From assembly GCF_000379105.1 (NCBI RefSeq), contig NZ_KB900609.1, positions 1,002,424 through 1,066,423 of the forward strand: a stretch of DNA of 64,000 nucleotides, in the 5' to 3' direction. This document shows, one piece after another, positions 12,103 to 21,148 of the stretch; positions within the stretch are counted from its first letter, which is position 1; every line of letters begins with the position of its first letter. This DNA is from Methylobacterium sp. WSM2598. GTDB lineage: Bacteria; Pseudomonadota; Alphaproteobacteria; Rhizobiales; Beijerinckiaceae. The notes beneath the pieces were generated by a model. That model did no database searches and was not told where the DNA came from. It worked only from the letters and a program-made list of their open reading frames with translations. The position numbers were made by a program, and so were the translations under genes.

Positions 12103-13311
12103 ATGACGAGCACGGCCATGATGAGCACCCCCGTGAGCAACGCGGTCCTCGACGCGGTGGTGGTGGGGGGCGGGCCGGCGGGGGCGACCGCCGCGACCGA
12201 TCTCGCCCGGCTCGGCCGCCGGGTCCTGCTCCTCGACAAGGCGGGGCGCATCAAGCCCTGCGGCGGGGCGATCCCGCCGCGCCTGATCCGCGACTTCGCC
12301 ATCCCGGACGACCTGCTCGTGGCGAGGATCCGCTCGGCCCGCATGGTCTCGCCCGCCAACCGGGCCGTCGACATGCCGGTCGGCGAGGGCTTCGTCGGCA
12401 TGGTCGACCGCGCCCCCTTCGACGAGTGGCTGCGCAACCGCGCGGCGTTGGCCGGGGCCGAGCGCCGCACCGGCACCTTCCTGCGCCTCACCCGGGAGGG
12501 GGACGGGCTCGTCACCGTGCACCTGCGTCGCCGCGACGGCGAGGCGGAGGCGGTGCGCACCCGGCTGGTGATCGGGGCGGACGGGGCCGCCTCGGCGGTC
12601 GGGCGCCAGGAGATCCCGGGCCACGCCAGGATGCGGCAGGTCTTCGCCTATCACGAGGTCGTCCGCACGCCGGCCTCCGGCGCCTTCGAGGCGGCGCGCT
12701 GCGACGTCTACTACCAGGGCGCCCTCTCGCCCGACTTCTACGCCTGGATCTTCCCGCACGGCGACACGCTCAGCATCGGCACCGGCAGCGCCCGCAAGGG
12801 CTTCTCGCTGCGCCAGGCGGTCGGGCGCCTGCGCGAGGCGACCGGGCTCGACGCGGGCGAGACGCTGCGCCGCGAGGGCGCCCCCCTGCCCCTCAAGCCC
12901 CTGCCCCGCTTCGACAACGGGCGCGACGTGCTGCTCACCGGCGACGCCGCCGGCCTCGTCGCGCCGGCCTCGGGCGAGGGCATCTACTACGCGATGCTCG
13001 GCGGCAGGCTCGCCGCGGAGGCGGTGCACGAGTGCCTCGCCACCGGCGATGCCCGCGCCCTGGCCCAGGCCCGCCGCCGCTTCCTCAAGGCGCATGGCCG
13101 CGTATTCTGGATCCTGCGCCTGATGCAGACTGTCTGGTACCGCAACGACGCGCTCCGGGAGCGCTTCGTCAGCATCTGCCGCGACCCGGACGTGCAGTCG
13201 CTCACCTGGGATTCCTACATGAACAAGGAGCTGGTGCGGGCGCGGCCCGCCGCCCACGCGCGGATCTTCTTCAAGGACCTCGCGCACCTGTTCGGCTGGG
13301 TCTCCCCGTGA
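12103..13311 (+). CDS. bchP: Geranylgeranyl reductase (geranylgeranyl diphosphate/BChl)
   Basis: BchP reduces the geranylgeranyl tail of bacteriochlorophyll to phytyl in three NADPH-dependent steps. The product has 402 residues. It has an N-terminal FAD-binding fold (VVGGGPAGATAATDLARLG, about residues 15-33), the substrate-region block KPCGGAIPPRL (about 50-60) and the second FAD motif LLTGDAAGLVAPASGEGIYYA (about 277-297). A strong ribosome binding site GGGAGG (12090-12095) lies 7 nt before the ATG. It follows bchG and the MFS gene, so it belongs to the pigment-tail module. tspO starts within its stop codon. Confidence 0.95.
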   Translation: MTSTAMMSTPVSNAVLDAVVVGGGPAGATAATDLARLGRRVLLLDKAGRIKPCGGAIPPRLIRDFAIPDDLLVARIRSARMVSPANRAVDMPVGEGFVGMVDRAPFDEWLRNRAALAGAERRTGTFLRLTREGDGLVTVHLRRRDGEAEAVRTRLVIGADGAASAVGRQEIPGHARMRQVFAYHEVVRTPASGAFEAARCDVYYQGALSPDFYAWIFPHGDTLSIGTGSARKGFSLRQAVGRLREATGLDAGETLRREGAPLPLKPLPRFDNGRDVLLTGDAAGLVAPASGEGIYYAMLGGRLAAEAVHECLATGDARALAQARRRFLKAHGRVFWILRLMQTVWYRNDALRERFVSICRDPDVQSLTWDSYMNKELVRARPAAHARIFFKDLAHLFGWVSP

Positions 13312-13796
13312 GCGGCCTGCTCGGCGGGTCCGCGGCGCCGGTGATCGTGGCGGCCCTCGCGGGCATCGCGCTCGCCGCGGCGGGCGCGTGGCTCACGGTC
13401 ATCGATCCCTGGTACGCGGCCCTGCGCGTGCCGGCCTGGAAGCCGCCCGACTGGGCCTTCGGGCCGATCTGGACCGTGATCATCGGCCTCGCGGCCGCGG
13501 CCGGGGTCCTGGCCTGGAACGCCGCCCCGGCGGGCCCCGCGCGGACTTGGCTCCTCGTCGCCTTCGCGGGCAACGGTGCCCTCCACGTCGCCTGGAGCGG
13601 GCTGTTCTTCCGCCTGCGCCGGCCCGACTGGGCGCTCGCCGAGGTGGCGGCGCTCTGGCTCTCCATCGCGGTGCTGATGCTGGTCGTCGGCCGGCATTCC
13701 GGCACCGGGGTGCTGCTCCTGCTGCCCTACCTGCTCTGGGTCGGGGTCGCGGCCTGCCTCAACTGGTCGATCGTGCGCCTCAACGGGCCGTTCTGA
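13308..13796 (+). CDS. tspO: Tryptophan-rich sensory protein TspO (CrtK)
   Basis: TspO is a five-helix membrane protein that binds porphyrins and in Rhodobacter dampens photosynthesis gene expression under oxygen. The 162-residue product carries the family motifs PAWKPPDWAFGPIWTVI (about residues 42-58), FAGNGALHVAWSGLFF in helix 3 and NWSIVRLNGPF at the C-terminus. GTG at 13308 overlaps the bchP TGA (GTGA) and gives a normal length. In other phototrophs tspO often lies beside crt genes; here it is coupled to bchP. Confidence 0.93.
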   Translation: MSGLLGGSAAPVIVAALAGIALAAAGAWLTVIDPWYAALRVPAWKPPDWAFGPIWTVIIGLAAAAGVLAWNAAPAGPARTWLLVAFAGNGALHVAWSGLFFRLRRPDWALAEVAALWLSIAVLMLVVGRHSGTGVLLLLPYLLWVGVAACLNWSIVRLNGPF

Positions 13797-13816
13797 GGCG
13801 GAGCGGGGGAGCGCGC

Positions 13817-14101
13817 GTGTCGGACCTGTTCGGGAGCGGCCGCATCGTCGACCTGGTGCTGGCGCTCGTCGCGCTCGAGGCGGTGGCGCTGACGGCGTGG
13901 CGGCGGCGGGCCGGGCGGCCGGGCCTGCCCGGTCTCCTCGTCAACCTCGCCTCGGGCGCCTGCCTGATGCTCGCCCTGCGGGCGGCGCTCGTCGGCGCCG
14001 CCTGGACCTGGATCGCCCTGGCGCTCGCGGGGGCGGGCATCGCCCACGCGCTCGACCTGCGCTGGCGGCTCCGGGAGCCGGGCGGCGACGCGGGCGCCTG
14101 A
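13817..14101 (+). CDS. Small membrane protein of unknown function
   Basis: A 94-residue product with about three hydrophobic segments (about 8-24, 40-62 and 66-82) and a basic, hydrophilic C-terminal end. GTG at 13817 follows a GGGGGA ribosome binding site at 13805-13810. It starts 20 nt after tspO, so it is probably the last gene of the bchG-bchP-tspO operon. It converges on the RND gene, whose stop lies 4 nt away. I do not recognise a family. The gene may be real because its length, start signal and hydrophobic pattern agree, but no motif supports a role. Confidence 0.6.
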   Translation: MSDLFGSGRIVDLVLALVALEAVALTAWRRRAGRPGLPGLLVNLASGACLMLALRAALVGAAWTWIALALAGAGIAHALDLRWRLREPGGDAGA

Positions 14102-14104
14102 CGA

Positions 14105-17100
14105 TCAGGCCGTCTCCTCGGAGGCGTGCGGCGCCCCGCGCAGCGGGTCCGATCCCGCGCCCGGCCCGACGAAGCGGCCCACCCGCACCGCCAGCATCGG
14201 CAGGACCAGGAGGTTCAGCGCCGTCGAGGTCACGAGGCCGCCCAGGATCACGATCGCCATCGGCCCCTCGATCTCGCGGCCGGGCTCGCCGGCCCCGAGC
14301 GCCAGCGGCATCAGCCCGAGGCCGGTGACCAGCGAGGTCGCCAGGATCGGCACCAGCCGGTCCCCGGCACCCTCGATCGCCGTCGCGACGCTCCAGGTCC
14401 GGCCCTCGACGCCCACCAGGTGGTCGTAGTGGGAGATCATCATGATGGTGTTGCGCAGGGAGATCCCGAACAGGGTCACGAAGCCCACCATCGAGCCGAG
14501 CGACAGCACCCGGCCGGTCAGGAACACCGCGAGCACGCCGCCGACCACCGCGAAGGGCAGGTTGGCGACGACGAGCGCGAGGTTGCGCCAATGCCCGGTC
14601 ACCACGCCGAGCAGCAGCAGGATGCCGAGACCGGCGAAGGCCGAGGAGACCAGGAGGTCCCGCCGCGAGCGTGCCTGCTCCTCGGCGCTGCCCGCGAAGG
14701 CCGCGTAGGTGCCGGGCGGCAGCTCGACCTCGCGGGCGACCTTGCGCCGGGCCGCCTCGACGAAGGAGGCGACGTCGCGCCCGACCACGTTCGCCGTCAC
14801 GGTCTGCACCCTGAGCGCCCCCTGGTGCAGCACCTGGAAGCGCCCCGGCGTCTCGTAGATGTCCGCGACCTGGCGCAGCGTCACGTAGCTGCCGCCGCGG
14901 GTGCGCAGCGGCAGCTCGCCGAGGGCGGCGAGCCGCCCGCGCACGGCGGCGTCGAGGATCACGATCACGTTGAAGATCGCGTTGCCCTCGTAGCTCTGCC
15001 CGACCGTGTCGCCCTGATAGGCGGTGCGCACGAGTTCGAGCACCTCGACCGCGTCGAGGCCCCAGTGGCGCAGGTCGGCCGGGCGCAGCGAGACGTTGAC
15101 CTGCGGCAGGCCGGGCGGGGCCGCCTGCTGGATGTCGGCCGCGCCCCTCACCTCGCCGATCTCGCGGGCGACGTCGCGGGCCGCGATCTCCAGCCGCGCG
15201 AGGTCCGGGCCGAACAGGTTGATCACCACCGGCGCCGTGAAGCCCGACACCGTCTCCTCGATCCGCTCGGTCAGGAAGGTCTTCAGCGAGAAGGCCGCCC
15301 CCGAGAAGCTGGTCATCAGGGCCCGGATCCGCGCCTCGACGGCCTCCTGGCCCTCGCCGTCCAGGGTCGGATCGAGGTCGATATGCACCTCGCTGTAGTG
15401 CGGGCCGGCCGTGTCCTGCCCGGCCTCGGCGCGGCCGACCTGCTGGGCCACCGTCCGCACGCCCGGGATCTCCCGCAGGGCCGCCGTGAGGTGGCGCCCC
15501 ATCCGCACCGATTCCTGCAGGGAGGTGCCGGGCGCGGCCGCCATGTGCAGGATGAAGTGCCCCTCCTTGAGGTCCGGCAGGAAGGTGCTGCCGAAGGTCG
15601 GGAGCAGGGCCGCCCCGCTCAGCGTGGCGATGACCGTGAGCCCGCCGACGAGGAGCGGCGCCCGCTCGACCCCGCGCAGCACCCGCTCGTAGCCGCGCCG
15701 GCACCAGCGCATCACCGGCGGGTCGTGCGCGGGGGCGCTCTCGCGGCCGGTGAGCAGCATCGTGGCGAGCGCCGGAGTGAGCGTCAGCGCCACCGCCAGG
15801 GAGGCGAGCACCGCCAGGATGTAGGCCAGCGCCAGCGGCCCGAACAGCCGGCCCGCGACCCCGGTCAGGGTCAGCACCGGCACGAAGACGAGCAGCACCG
15901 CGAAGGTCGCGTAGGCGACGGAGGTGCGCACCTCCAGGATGGCGTCGAGCACGACCCGCGCCTCGGGCCGGCGCAGGCCGAGGCGCCGGTTCTGCCGCAG
16001 CCGCCGCACCACGTTCTCGACCCCGATCACCGCGTCGTCCACCACCTCGCCGATCGCGATGGCGAGGCCGCCGAGCGTCATGGTGTTGAGGGTCTCCCCG
16101 AAGGCCTGCAGCGCCAGGGCCGCGGCGAGCAGCGAGAGCGGGATCGCCACGCAGGAGATGAGCGAGGTGCGCCAGTCGTTGAGGAAGAAGTACAGCACCA
16201 CCACCACGAGGGCGCCGCCGAGGGCCAGCGCCTGGATGACGTTGCCGTTCGCCACCGCGATGAAGTTGGCGGGCCGGAAGAGGTCGGCGTGGAGGCGGAT
16301 GCCCTGCTGCTCCAGGCCCGGGCGCAATTCGGCCAGGGCCGCCTCGACCCGGCGGGTGACCTCGAGCGTGTTGGCGCCGTACTGCGCGCCGATCATGAAC
16401 AGGACGCCCGGCTCGCCGTCGACCAGGGCGGCGCTGATCGGCGGCTCGGGGGCCTCCACCACGGTCGCGACGTCGCCGAGGACCACGCTCGCGCCGCCCT
16501 CGTTGACCAGCACCGTGCGGGCGACCTGCTCGGGCGTGAGGGATTGCCCCTCGGTCTGCAGGGTGATGCGCTGGTTGGGCGTGTCGACGAAGCCGGCCCC
16601 GCGCACGCCGGTGGCCCGGCGGGCGGCGGCGAGCACGTCGTTGAGGCCGATATTGAAGCGGATCAGGTCCTTGGGCCGGACCTGGACCTGCAGCGAGCGC
16701 ACGTCGCCGCCGTAGAGGGAGACCTGCGCGATGCCCGGTACGGCGAGGAGCCGCAGCCGCACGGTCCAGTCCGCCACCGTGCGCAGGTCGAGGGCCGTGC
16801 GCGTCGCCGAGGTGATCCCGGCGAGGAGCACGGTGCTGCTCGACGAGGTCAGCGCCGTCATGGTCGGCGGGCCCACCCCCTGGGGCAGCTTGGAGGCGGC
16901 GGCGGCGAGGCGCTCGGTGACGAGCTGCCGGTTGCGGAAGACGTCGCTCCCGGCCCGGAACACCACCGTGATGACCGAGAGGCCCTGGATCGAGGCGGAG
17001 CGCAGGCTCTCGATCCCTGGCAGGCCGTTGACGACGACCTCGACCGGCAGGGTGACCAGCTGCTCGACCTGCTCGGCGCTCAGGCCCGGCGCCTCGGTCT

Positions 17101-17269
17101 GCACCACCACGGAGGGGGGTGCGAATTCCGGAAACACGTCGTAGCGCGCTTCCCCGAGGGCGATCGTCCCGTAGGCGAGGAGCGCGAGGGCGAGGGCCAG
17201 CACCACGCCGCGGAAGCGGATCGCGGCGCCGACCAGGAGGGCCTGCGGGCCGGAGGACGGCGCGGCCAT
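14105..17269 (-). CDS. HME-type RND efflux pump, inner-membrane subunit (CusA/CzcA family)
   Basis: Proton-driven RND pump of 1054 residues with two repeats of six helices and large periplasmic loops. DVFPEFAPPSVVVQTEAPGLS near residue 43 is typical of heavy-metal-efflux RND proteins. The helix-4 proton-relay region reads GGLAIAIGEVVDDAVIGVEN (about 400-420), with two adjacent aspartates and a glutamate, close to but not the same as the CzcA (DFG..VDGA) or CusA versions. The metal or other substrate cannot be told. The adaptor gene is 1 nt upstream; no outer-membrane channel gene follows. The pair is inserted between two parts of the photosynthesis cluster. Confidence 0.92.
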   Translation of the reverse strand: MAAPSSGPQALLVGAAIRFRGVVLALALALLAYGTIALGEARYDVFPEFAPPSVVVQTEAPGLSAEQVEQLVTLPVEVVVNGLPGIESLRSASIQGLSVITVVFRAGSDVFRNRQLVTERLAAAASKLPQGVGPPTMTALTSSSSTVLLAGITSATRTALDLRTVADWTVRLRLLAVPGIAQVSLYGGDVRSLQVQVRPKDLIRFNIGLNDVLAAARRATGVRGAGFVDTPNQRITLQTEGQSLTPEQVARTVLVNEGGASVVLGDVATVVEAPEPPISAALVDGEPGVLFMIGAQYGANTLEVTRRVEAALAELRPGLEQQGIRLHADLFRPANFIAVANGNVIQALALGGALVVVVLYFFLNDWRTSLISCVAIPLSLLAAALALQAFGETLNTMTLGGLAIAIGEVVDDAVIGVENVVRRLRQNRRLGLRRPEARVVLDAILEVRTSVAYATFAVLLVFVPVLTLTGVAGRLFGPLALAYILAVLASLAVALTLTPALATMLLTGRESAPAHDPPVMRWCRRGYERVLRGVERAPLLVGGLTVIATLSGAALLPTFGSTFLPDLKEGHFILHMAAAPGTSLQESVRMGRHLTAALREIPGVRTVAQQVGRAEAGQDTAGPHYSEVHIDLDPTLDGEGQEAVEARIRALMTSFSGAAFSLKTFLTERIEETVSGFTAPVVINLFGPDLARLEIAARDVAREIGEVRGAADIQQAAPPGLPQVNVSLRPADLRHWGLDAVEVLELVRTAYQGDTVGQSYEGNAIFNVIVILDAAVRGRLAALGELPLRTRGGSYVTLRQVADIYETPGRFQVLHQGALRVQTVTANVVGRDVASFVEAARRKVAREVELPPGTYAAFAGSAEEQARSRRDLLVSSAFAGLGILLLLGVVTGHWRNLALVVANLPFAVVGGVLAVFLTGRVLSLGSMVGFVTLFGISLRNTIMMISHYDHLVGVEGRTWSVATAIEGAGDRLVPILATSLVTGLGLMPLALGAGEPGREIEGPMAIVILGGLVTSTALNLLVLPMLAVRVGRFVGPGAGSDPLRGAPHASEETA

Positions 17270-17270
17270 C

Positions 17271-18377
17271 TCAGTCGTCGTCGCCCGAGACGCGGATCTG
17301 GCTCTTCATCTCCTCCGAGAGGAGCGCCTGGGCGCCGCGCAGCACGATCTCGGTCTCCTCCGGCAGGCCCGCCACCACGAAGGTGTCGGCCGACATCGGC
17401 GCGTCCGTGCCGAGGGGGTGGCGGGCGAAGGCGTCGGGGCCGACCCCGCGATAGAACCACGCCCCGCCCTGCCAGTGCACGATCGCGTCCTCCGGCACGG
17501 CGATGCCCGCCACCGCGCGGGTCGAGGGCACGAAGACGAGGCAGCTCATCCCGGGCAGGAAGCCGCCGTCGCCCGCGACCGTGTAGAAGTAGCTCAGGCC
17601 CTGGATGCGCTGGTCGGTGCGGGTCGCGGGCGAGACGTAGGCGAGGGGCACGCGGGCGCTCTGGGGCGGCACCTCCGCGTAGGCGGTGGCGGGCGGGGCG
17701 CCGACGCTCTCGCCCGGCGGCAGCGTCACCTGGACCAGGAAGCGCTCGCGCTCGATCAGCTGCGTCACGAGGCGCGACCGCTCGACGATCGCCCGGCCGA
17801 TCACCGCGCCCCATTCCTGCTGGGCGGTGGCGGCGAGGGTGCGCAGCTGCGATTCGGCGGCGGCGAGGGAGGCCTCGTCCATGCGGAAGCTGCCCTCGGC
17901 GGTCTCGAGCTGGACCGCGGTGGCGTAGGGGCCGAGCGCCTTCGCGCGCTGGTAGGCGCTGCGCGAGACTTCGAGCTTCGCCTGCGCGGTGAGGAGCTGC
18001 GCGCGGGCGGCCGCGTAGGCATTCGTGAGGTCGGTGACGCGGGCGAGATCGACCACCGTGCCGTAGGCCTGCCGCTCCTGGCGGTGCTCGGCGAGGCGCA
18101 GCGTCACCGTCTCGACGCCGATCTGGCGGCGCTCGGCCGCGCTCAGCTTCACGATGCTGCGCCCCTCCTCGATCACCGCGCGGGTGACCCGGGGCGGCGG
18201 GGGCTTGCCGACGGGGGCGGCCGCGCGCAGGCGCTCGGGAAGCAGCCACAGGGCCGCTCCCGCGGCGGCGGCGAGCACCAGGAGCGTGCCGAGAGTGCCG
18301 AGGAGACGGCGCGGGCGGAAGCGTGACACGGCGGGCGCCTGGACGATGCGGAGGGTCTCGTCCGACCGGGCCCGCAT
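17271..18377 (-). CDS. RND efflux periplasmic adaptor (membrane fusion protein)
   Basis: A 368-residue HlyD/CusB-like adaptor that would link the RND pump to an outer-membrane channel. An N-terminal membrane anchor lies at about residues 25-46. It is followed by the first beta region (IGVETVTLRLAEHRQERQAYGTVVDLARVTDL), a coiled-coil hairpin (about 120-190, AAARAQLLTAQAKLEVSRSAYQRAKALG) and beta-barrel/membrane-proximal parts to the end. No His- or Met-rich metal-binding tail is visible. It sits 1 nt upstream of the pump gene, so the two are cotranscribed. The N-terminal start codon choice is uncertain by a few codons. Confidence 0.88.
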   Translation of the reverse strand: MRARSDETLRIVQAPAVSRFRPRRLLGTLGTLLVLAAAAGAALWLLPERLRAAAPVGKPPPPRVTRAVIEEGRSIVKLSAAERRQIGVETVTLRLAEHRQERQAYGTVVDLARVTDLTNAYAAARAQLLTAQAKLEVSRSAYQRAKALGPYATAVQLETAEGSFRMDEASLAAAESQLRTLAATAQQEWGAVIGRAIVERSRLVTQLIERERFLVQVTLPPGESVGAPPATAYAEVPPQSARVPLAYVSPATRTDQRIQGLSYFYTVAGDGGFLPGMSCLVFVPSTRAVAGIAVPEDAIVHWQGGAWFYRGVGPDAFARHPLGTDAPMSADTFVVAGLPEETEIVLRGAQALLSEEMKSQIRVSGDDD

Positions 18378-18500
18378 ACCCCCCGCATGCGCCGTCCGAC
18401 CGGCTTTGCGGGGAGGCCTAGCACGGCCGCGGCTTGGCGGAAATGGTGACCCGCCGCGCGCGAACGCGGGCGCGTTCGCGGGTCATCAGCCTCGGCCGCG

Positions 18501-18758
18501 CTACGGCATGCGCGGCTGCGCCGGTTGCGGCTCGGCTTCCGGGCGGACGGGCAGCGCGCCGATCTCGGCCCCGGCCTCCTGCTCGGCCACGCGCAGATCG
18601 TAGGCGGCCTGCAGGTTGATCCAGAACGCGGCGCTCGTCCTGAACCAGTGGCCCAGGCGCAACGCGGTGTCGCCCGTGATGGCGCGCTTGCCGTTGATGA
18701 TCTGGCCGATGCGGTTGTGCGGCACCTTGATCTGCCGTGCCAGCTCGGTCGGCGTCAC
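18501..18758 (-). CDS. higA: HigA-family antitoxin, 5' end damaged
   Basis: HigA antitoxins are small helix-turn-helix proteins that neutralise HigB and repress their own operon. The visible frame encodes the HTH (TPTELARQIKVPHNRIGQIINGKRAITGDTALRLGHWF) and the conserved FWINLQAAYDLRVAE tail. The usual N-terminus can be read further upstream in the same frame (RPPIHPGEILADALEEIG, up to 18812), but there is no start codon in front of it. The nearest ATG (18816) is off by one base. The first canonical in-frame start is this internal GTG, which would remove about 18 residues including part of the first helix. No higB is found, and a dispersed repeat abuts the 5' end. Probably a remnant or a weakly working orphan. 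Confidence 0.65.
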   Translation of the reverse strand: MTPTELARQIKVPHNRIGQIINGKRAITGDTALRLGHWFRTSAAFWINLQAAYDLRVAEQEAGAEIGALPVRPEAEPQPAQPRMP

Positions 18759-18812
18759 GCCGATCTCTTCCAGCGCGTCGGCCAGGATTTCGCCCGGATG
18801 GATGGGTGGTCT

Positions 18813-18947
18813 GCATGCGCCATCCGGTTGATGGCTTCGCCATCTCCGATTTCGGCCATGCGGATGTCGGCTTCGCTCAGGCGCAGCGCTCAGGCGCCGC
18901 GCAGGCTCGCGATCCGGGATCCGCTTCGATCAAGCCGATCCCGGATC
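18813..18947. repeat. Dispersed palindromic repeat, copy A, ending in a GATCCGGGATC hairpin
   Basis: The stretch carries modules also found near 46290-46370, 58491-58520 and 61466-61541 (CGGATGTCGGCTTCGCTCAGG, then GCGCCGCGCAGGCTCG). It ends with a hairpin: arms 18911-18921 and 18937-18947 (GATCCGGGATC/GATCCCGGATC), extended by GCTT/AAGC after one mismatch. The arm supplies the TGA stop of the chemoreceptor gene (complement of 18946-18948). The left edge abuts higA, which has lost its start codon there. Confidence 0.7.
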
Positions 18948-21000
18948 AGGCCGCCCGCACGGAATCGAGGAAGCGCGCGACCTCCCCGCCCAGGGTCTCG
19001 GCCTGGCTCGCCAGGTCGGTGGCGGAGGCGAGCAGGCGGGCCGAGGCGGCACCGGTCTCCTCCGCGGCCCCGGCGACGCCCGCGATGGTGCGGGTGACCG
19101 CGCCCGTCCCGAGGGCGGCCCGCGCGACGTTGTGGCCGATCTCGCGCGCCGCCTCGCCCTGCCCGGCCACCTCCGCGGCGATCGCCTCGGACCCGAGGCT
19201 GATCCGGCCGATCACCCCGGAGATCCGGCCGATCGCCGCCACCGCCGCCCCGGTCGAGCCCTGGATCCGGCCGATCTGCCCGGTGATCTCGTCCGTCGCG
19301 CGCGCGGTCTGCGCGGCGAGGTGCTTGACCTCGGCGGCGACGACCGCGAAGCCGCGCCCGGCCTCGCCCGCCCGCGCCGCCTCGATGGCGGCGTTCAGCG
19401 CCAGCAGGTTGGTCCGGGCCGCGATCGCCGCGATCAGCCCCGCCACGTCCCCGATCTGGCCCGCGGCGGCGCTGAGATCCCCCACCACCGCCCGGGTGCG
19501 GGCCGCCTCCTCGACCGCGCTCCGGGCGAGGTCGGCGGAATCCCGCACCTCGCGGCCGATCTCGCCGACCGAGGCGGCGAGGGCCTCGGCGGCGGCGGTG
19601 ACCGCCGCGACGTGCGCGGCGGCGTCCCCGGCGGCGCCCGACACGGTCGCGGAGCGCTCGGCCGTCGCGGCCGCATTCCAGGCGAGTCCCTCCGCCGCCC
19701 GCTGCAGCTCCCGCGCCGCGTCGGCGACCGCCGCGATGATGCGCCCGACCCGGGCCTCGAAGCGCTCCGCCACCGCCTGCATGGCGGCGCGCTGGGCGAG
19801 CGCCCGCCGGCGGCCCTCCTCCTCCTGCGCGGCGCGGATCCGGCGCCGCTCGCTCACGCCCTCGCGGAGGCGTTCGGCCGCCTCGGCGAGCGCGCGGACC
19901 TCGCGCGGGCCGCCCAGCGGCAGGGCCGGAGCCTCCTCGCCCCGACCGATCGCCGCGATGGTCCGCGACACCAGGACGAGCGGCCGGGCGATGGCGCGCG
20001 CGATCGCCGCCGCCAGCAGGACCGAGAGGCCGACCGCGCCGAGCCCCGCGCCGGTCCAGGCCGCGAGCGCGCGGCCCGCCTCGGCCCGCACCGCCCGCGC
20101 AGCCTCGCGCATCTCCGCCGTCAGCCGGTCCTCGACCCCCTTCAGGCCCTCGATCCGGCGCGTCGCCAGCCCGAACCACGCGGGCGCGTCGCGGAAGGCG
20201 AGCGGGGAGCCCGGCGGCGCGTCGAGGACGAGGCGGCGCAGCCGCGCCACCTCCCGGGACGCCTCCTGGGCCTCGACCGCCGCGACCGCCTCCGCGGCGT
20301 CCGGCTCCGCCCAGAGGCGGAAGGCGCCCTCCCGCCCGGCCTGGCTGGCCGCCAGCCCCGCGAGGCGCTCGAACGCCGCGAGGTCGGCGCTGCCCGCCGC
20401 GAAGATCGCCGCCGCGGTGGCCCGCTCGCGCCCCGCCTCCTCCTTGAGCGCCAGCAGCGCCGCGTAGGCGAGGAGCCGCGCCGCGATCGCCGGGTGCGCG
20501 GCGCGGCGCGACAGCTCCCCGACCATGCCGAGCGCCTCGTCGATCAGGCCCGTGTAGAGGGCGAGGTTCTGCTTGGCCGTCGCCGCCAGCGCGTCGACCG
20601 CGGACCGGTGGCCGCGCAGCAGCGCGGGCGCCCGGCGCAGCGCCGCGGCGCGGCGCGCGAGCCCCTCGCCGGGATCCGCCGCCTCGGCGGGGAGGATCTC
20701 CGCCAGGGCGGCGAGGGCGGCGTCCGTCCGCTCGCGCTGGGCCGCCACCTCGGCCCGGAACTGGCCGCCCTTCGCGCCGAGGAACAGGTTCGACGCGCCG
20801 CGCTCGATCTGCGCCTCGTGGACGAAGCGGCTCAGCGCCGCCGCGAGGTCGACGTGCCGCTCGACCCGGCCCATCTCGTCCCACTGCCGCGCCCGCTCGC
20901 TCCCCGCCAGCAGCACGGCGCCGGCGAGGACGAGACACGGCGCCAGGGCCGCGAGGACGATGCGCGCCGCGAGCGATCGGGTGTGGTGCAGAATCGGCAT
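18946..21000 (-). CDS. Methyl-accepting chemotaxis protein with NIT sensor domain
   Basis: A transmembrane chemoreceptor of 684 residues. An N-terminal helix (about 10-33) is followed by a large periplasmic helical domain (about 45-290, with [24 protein letters not shown]), typical of the nitrate/nitrite-sensing NIT domain. Then come a second helix (about 300-325), a HAMP linker ([20 protein letters not shown]) and the signalling tip [29 protein letters not shown]. No CheR-binding pentapeptide is at the C-terminus. ATG at 21000 is preferred: GGAAGG lies 5 nt upstream, and the open frame to 21057 begins with TTG. The ligand is inferred only from the domain class. It lies between the RND/higA island and the puf operon with its own control region. 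Confidence 0.88.
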   Translation of the reverse strand: MPILHHTRSLAARIVLAALAPCLVLAGAVLLAGSERARQWDEMGRVERHVDLAAALSRFVHEAQIERGASNLFLGAKGGQFRAEVAAQRERTDAALAALAEILPAEAADPGEGLARRAAALRRAPALLRGHRSAVDALAATAKQNLALYTGLIDEALGMVGELSRRAAHPAIAARLLAYAALLALKEEAGRERATAAAIFAAGSADLAAFERLAGLAASQAGREGAFRLWAEPDAAEAVAAVEAQEASREVARLRRLVLDAPPGSPLAFRDAPAWFGLATRRIEGLKGVEDRLTAEMREAARAVRAEAGRALAAWTGAGLGAVGLSVLLAAAIARAIARPLVLVSRTIAAIGRGEEAPALPLGGPREVRALAEAAERLREGVSERRRIRAAQEEEGRRRALAQRAAMQAVAERFEARVGRIIAAVADAARELQRAAEGLAWNAAATAERSATVSGAAGDAAAHVAAVTAAAEALAASVGEIGREVRDSADLARSAVEEAARTRAVVGDLSAAAGQIGDVAGLIAAIAARTNLLALNAAIEAARAGEAGRGFAVVAAEVKHLAAQTARATDEITGQIGRIQGSTGAAVAAIGRISGVIGRISLGSEAIAAEVAGQGEAAREIGHNVARAALGTGAVTRTIAGVAGAAEETGAASARLLASATDLASQAETLGGEVARFLDSVRAA

Positions 21001-21037
21001 GGGGCCCTTCCGGAGGCCCGTACACTGTCGCGCGAGG

Positions 21038-21063
21038 CGTAAATACCAGTCTAACAATTTACG
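21038..21063. promoter_or_regulatory. AT-rich inverted repeat upstream of the chemoreceptor
   Basis: CGTAAAT, a 12-nt spacer and ATTTACG form a perfect 7-bp dyad 38 nt before the chemoreceptor ATG. The surrounding block is clearly AT-richer than the rest of the window. This is the architecture of an operator for a dimeric regulator. The regulator is not known; the site does not match TGT-N12-ACA. Confidence 0.55.
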
Positions 21064-21097
21064 AATTACGCCGTGATCTCACCGTGACCGAAACAGC

Positions 21098-21126
21098 ACG
21101 GCCCCTGCCGCTTCGGCAGGGGCCGT
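21098..21126 (-). terminator. Hairpin terminator of the puf operon
   Basis: ACGGCCCCTGCCG, loop CTT and CGGCAGGGGCCGT form a perfect 13-bp stem 23 nt after the pufC stop on the minus strand, followed there by GCTGTTTCGG with only a short T-run. It separates the photosynthesis superoperon from the chemoreceptor gene. Confidence 0.7.
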
Positions 21127-21148
21127 CCCGACGAGCCGCAACTCTCGG

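Noticed and set aside
18418..18843. A 141-codon minus-strand ORF starting near 18843
   Set aside because: It is a +1 shadow of higA; conserved HTH residues are in the other frame.
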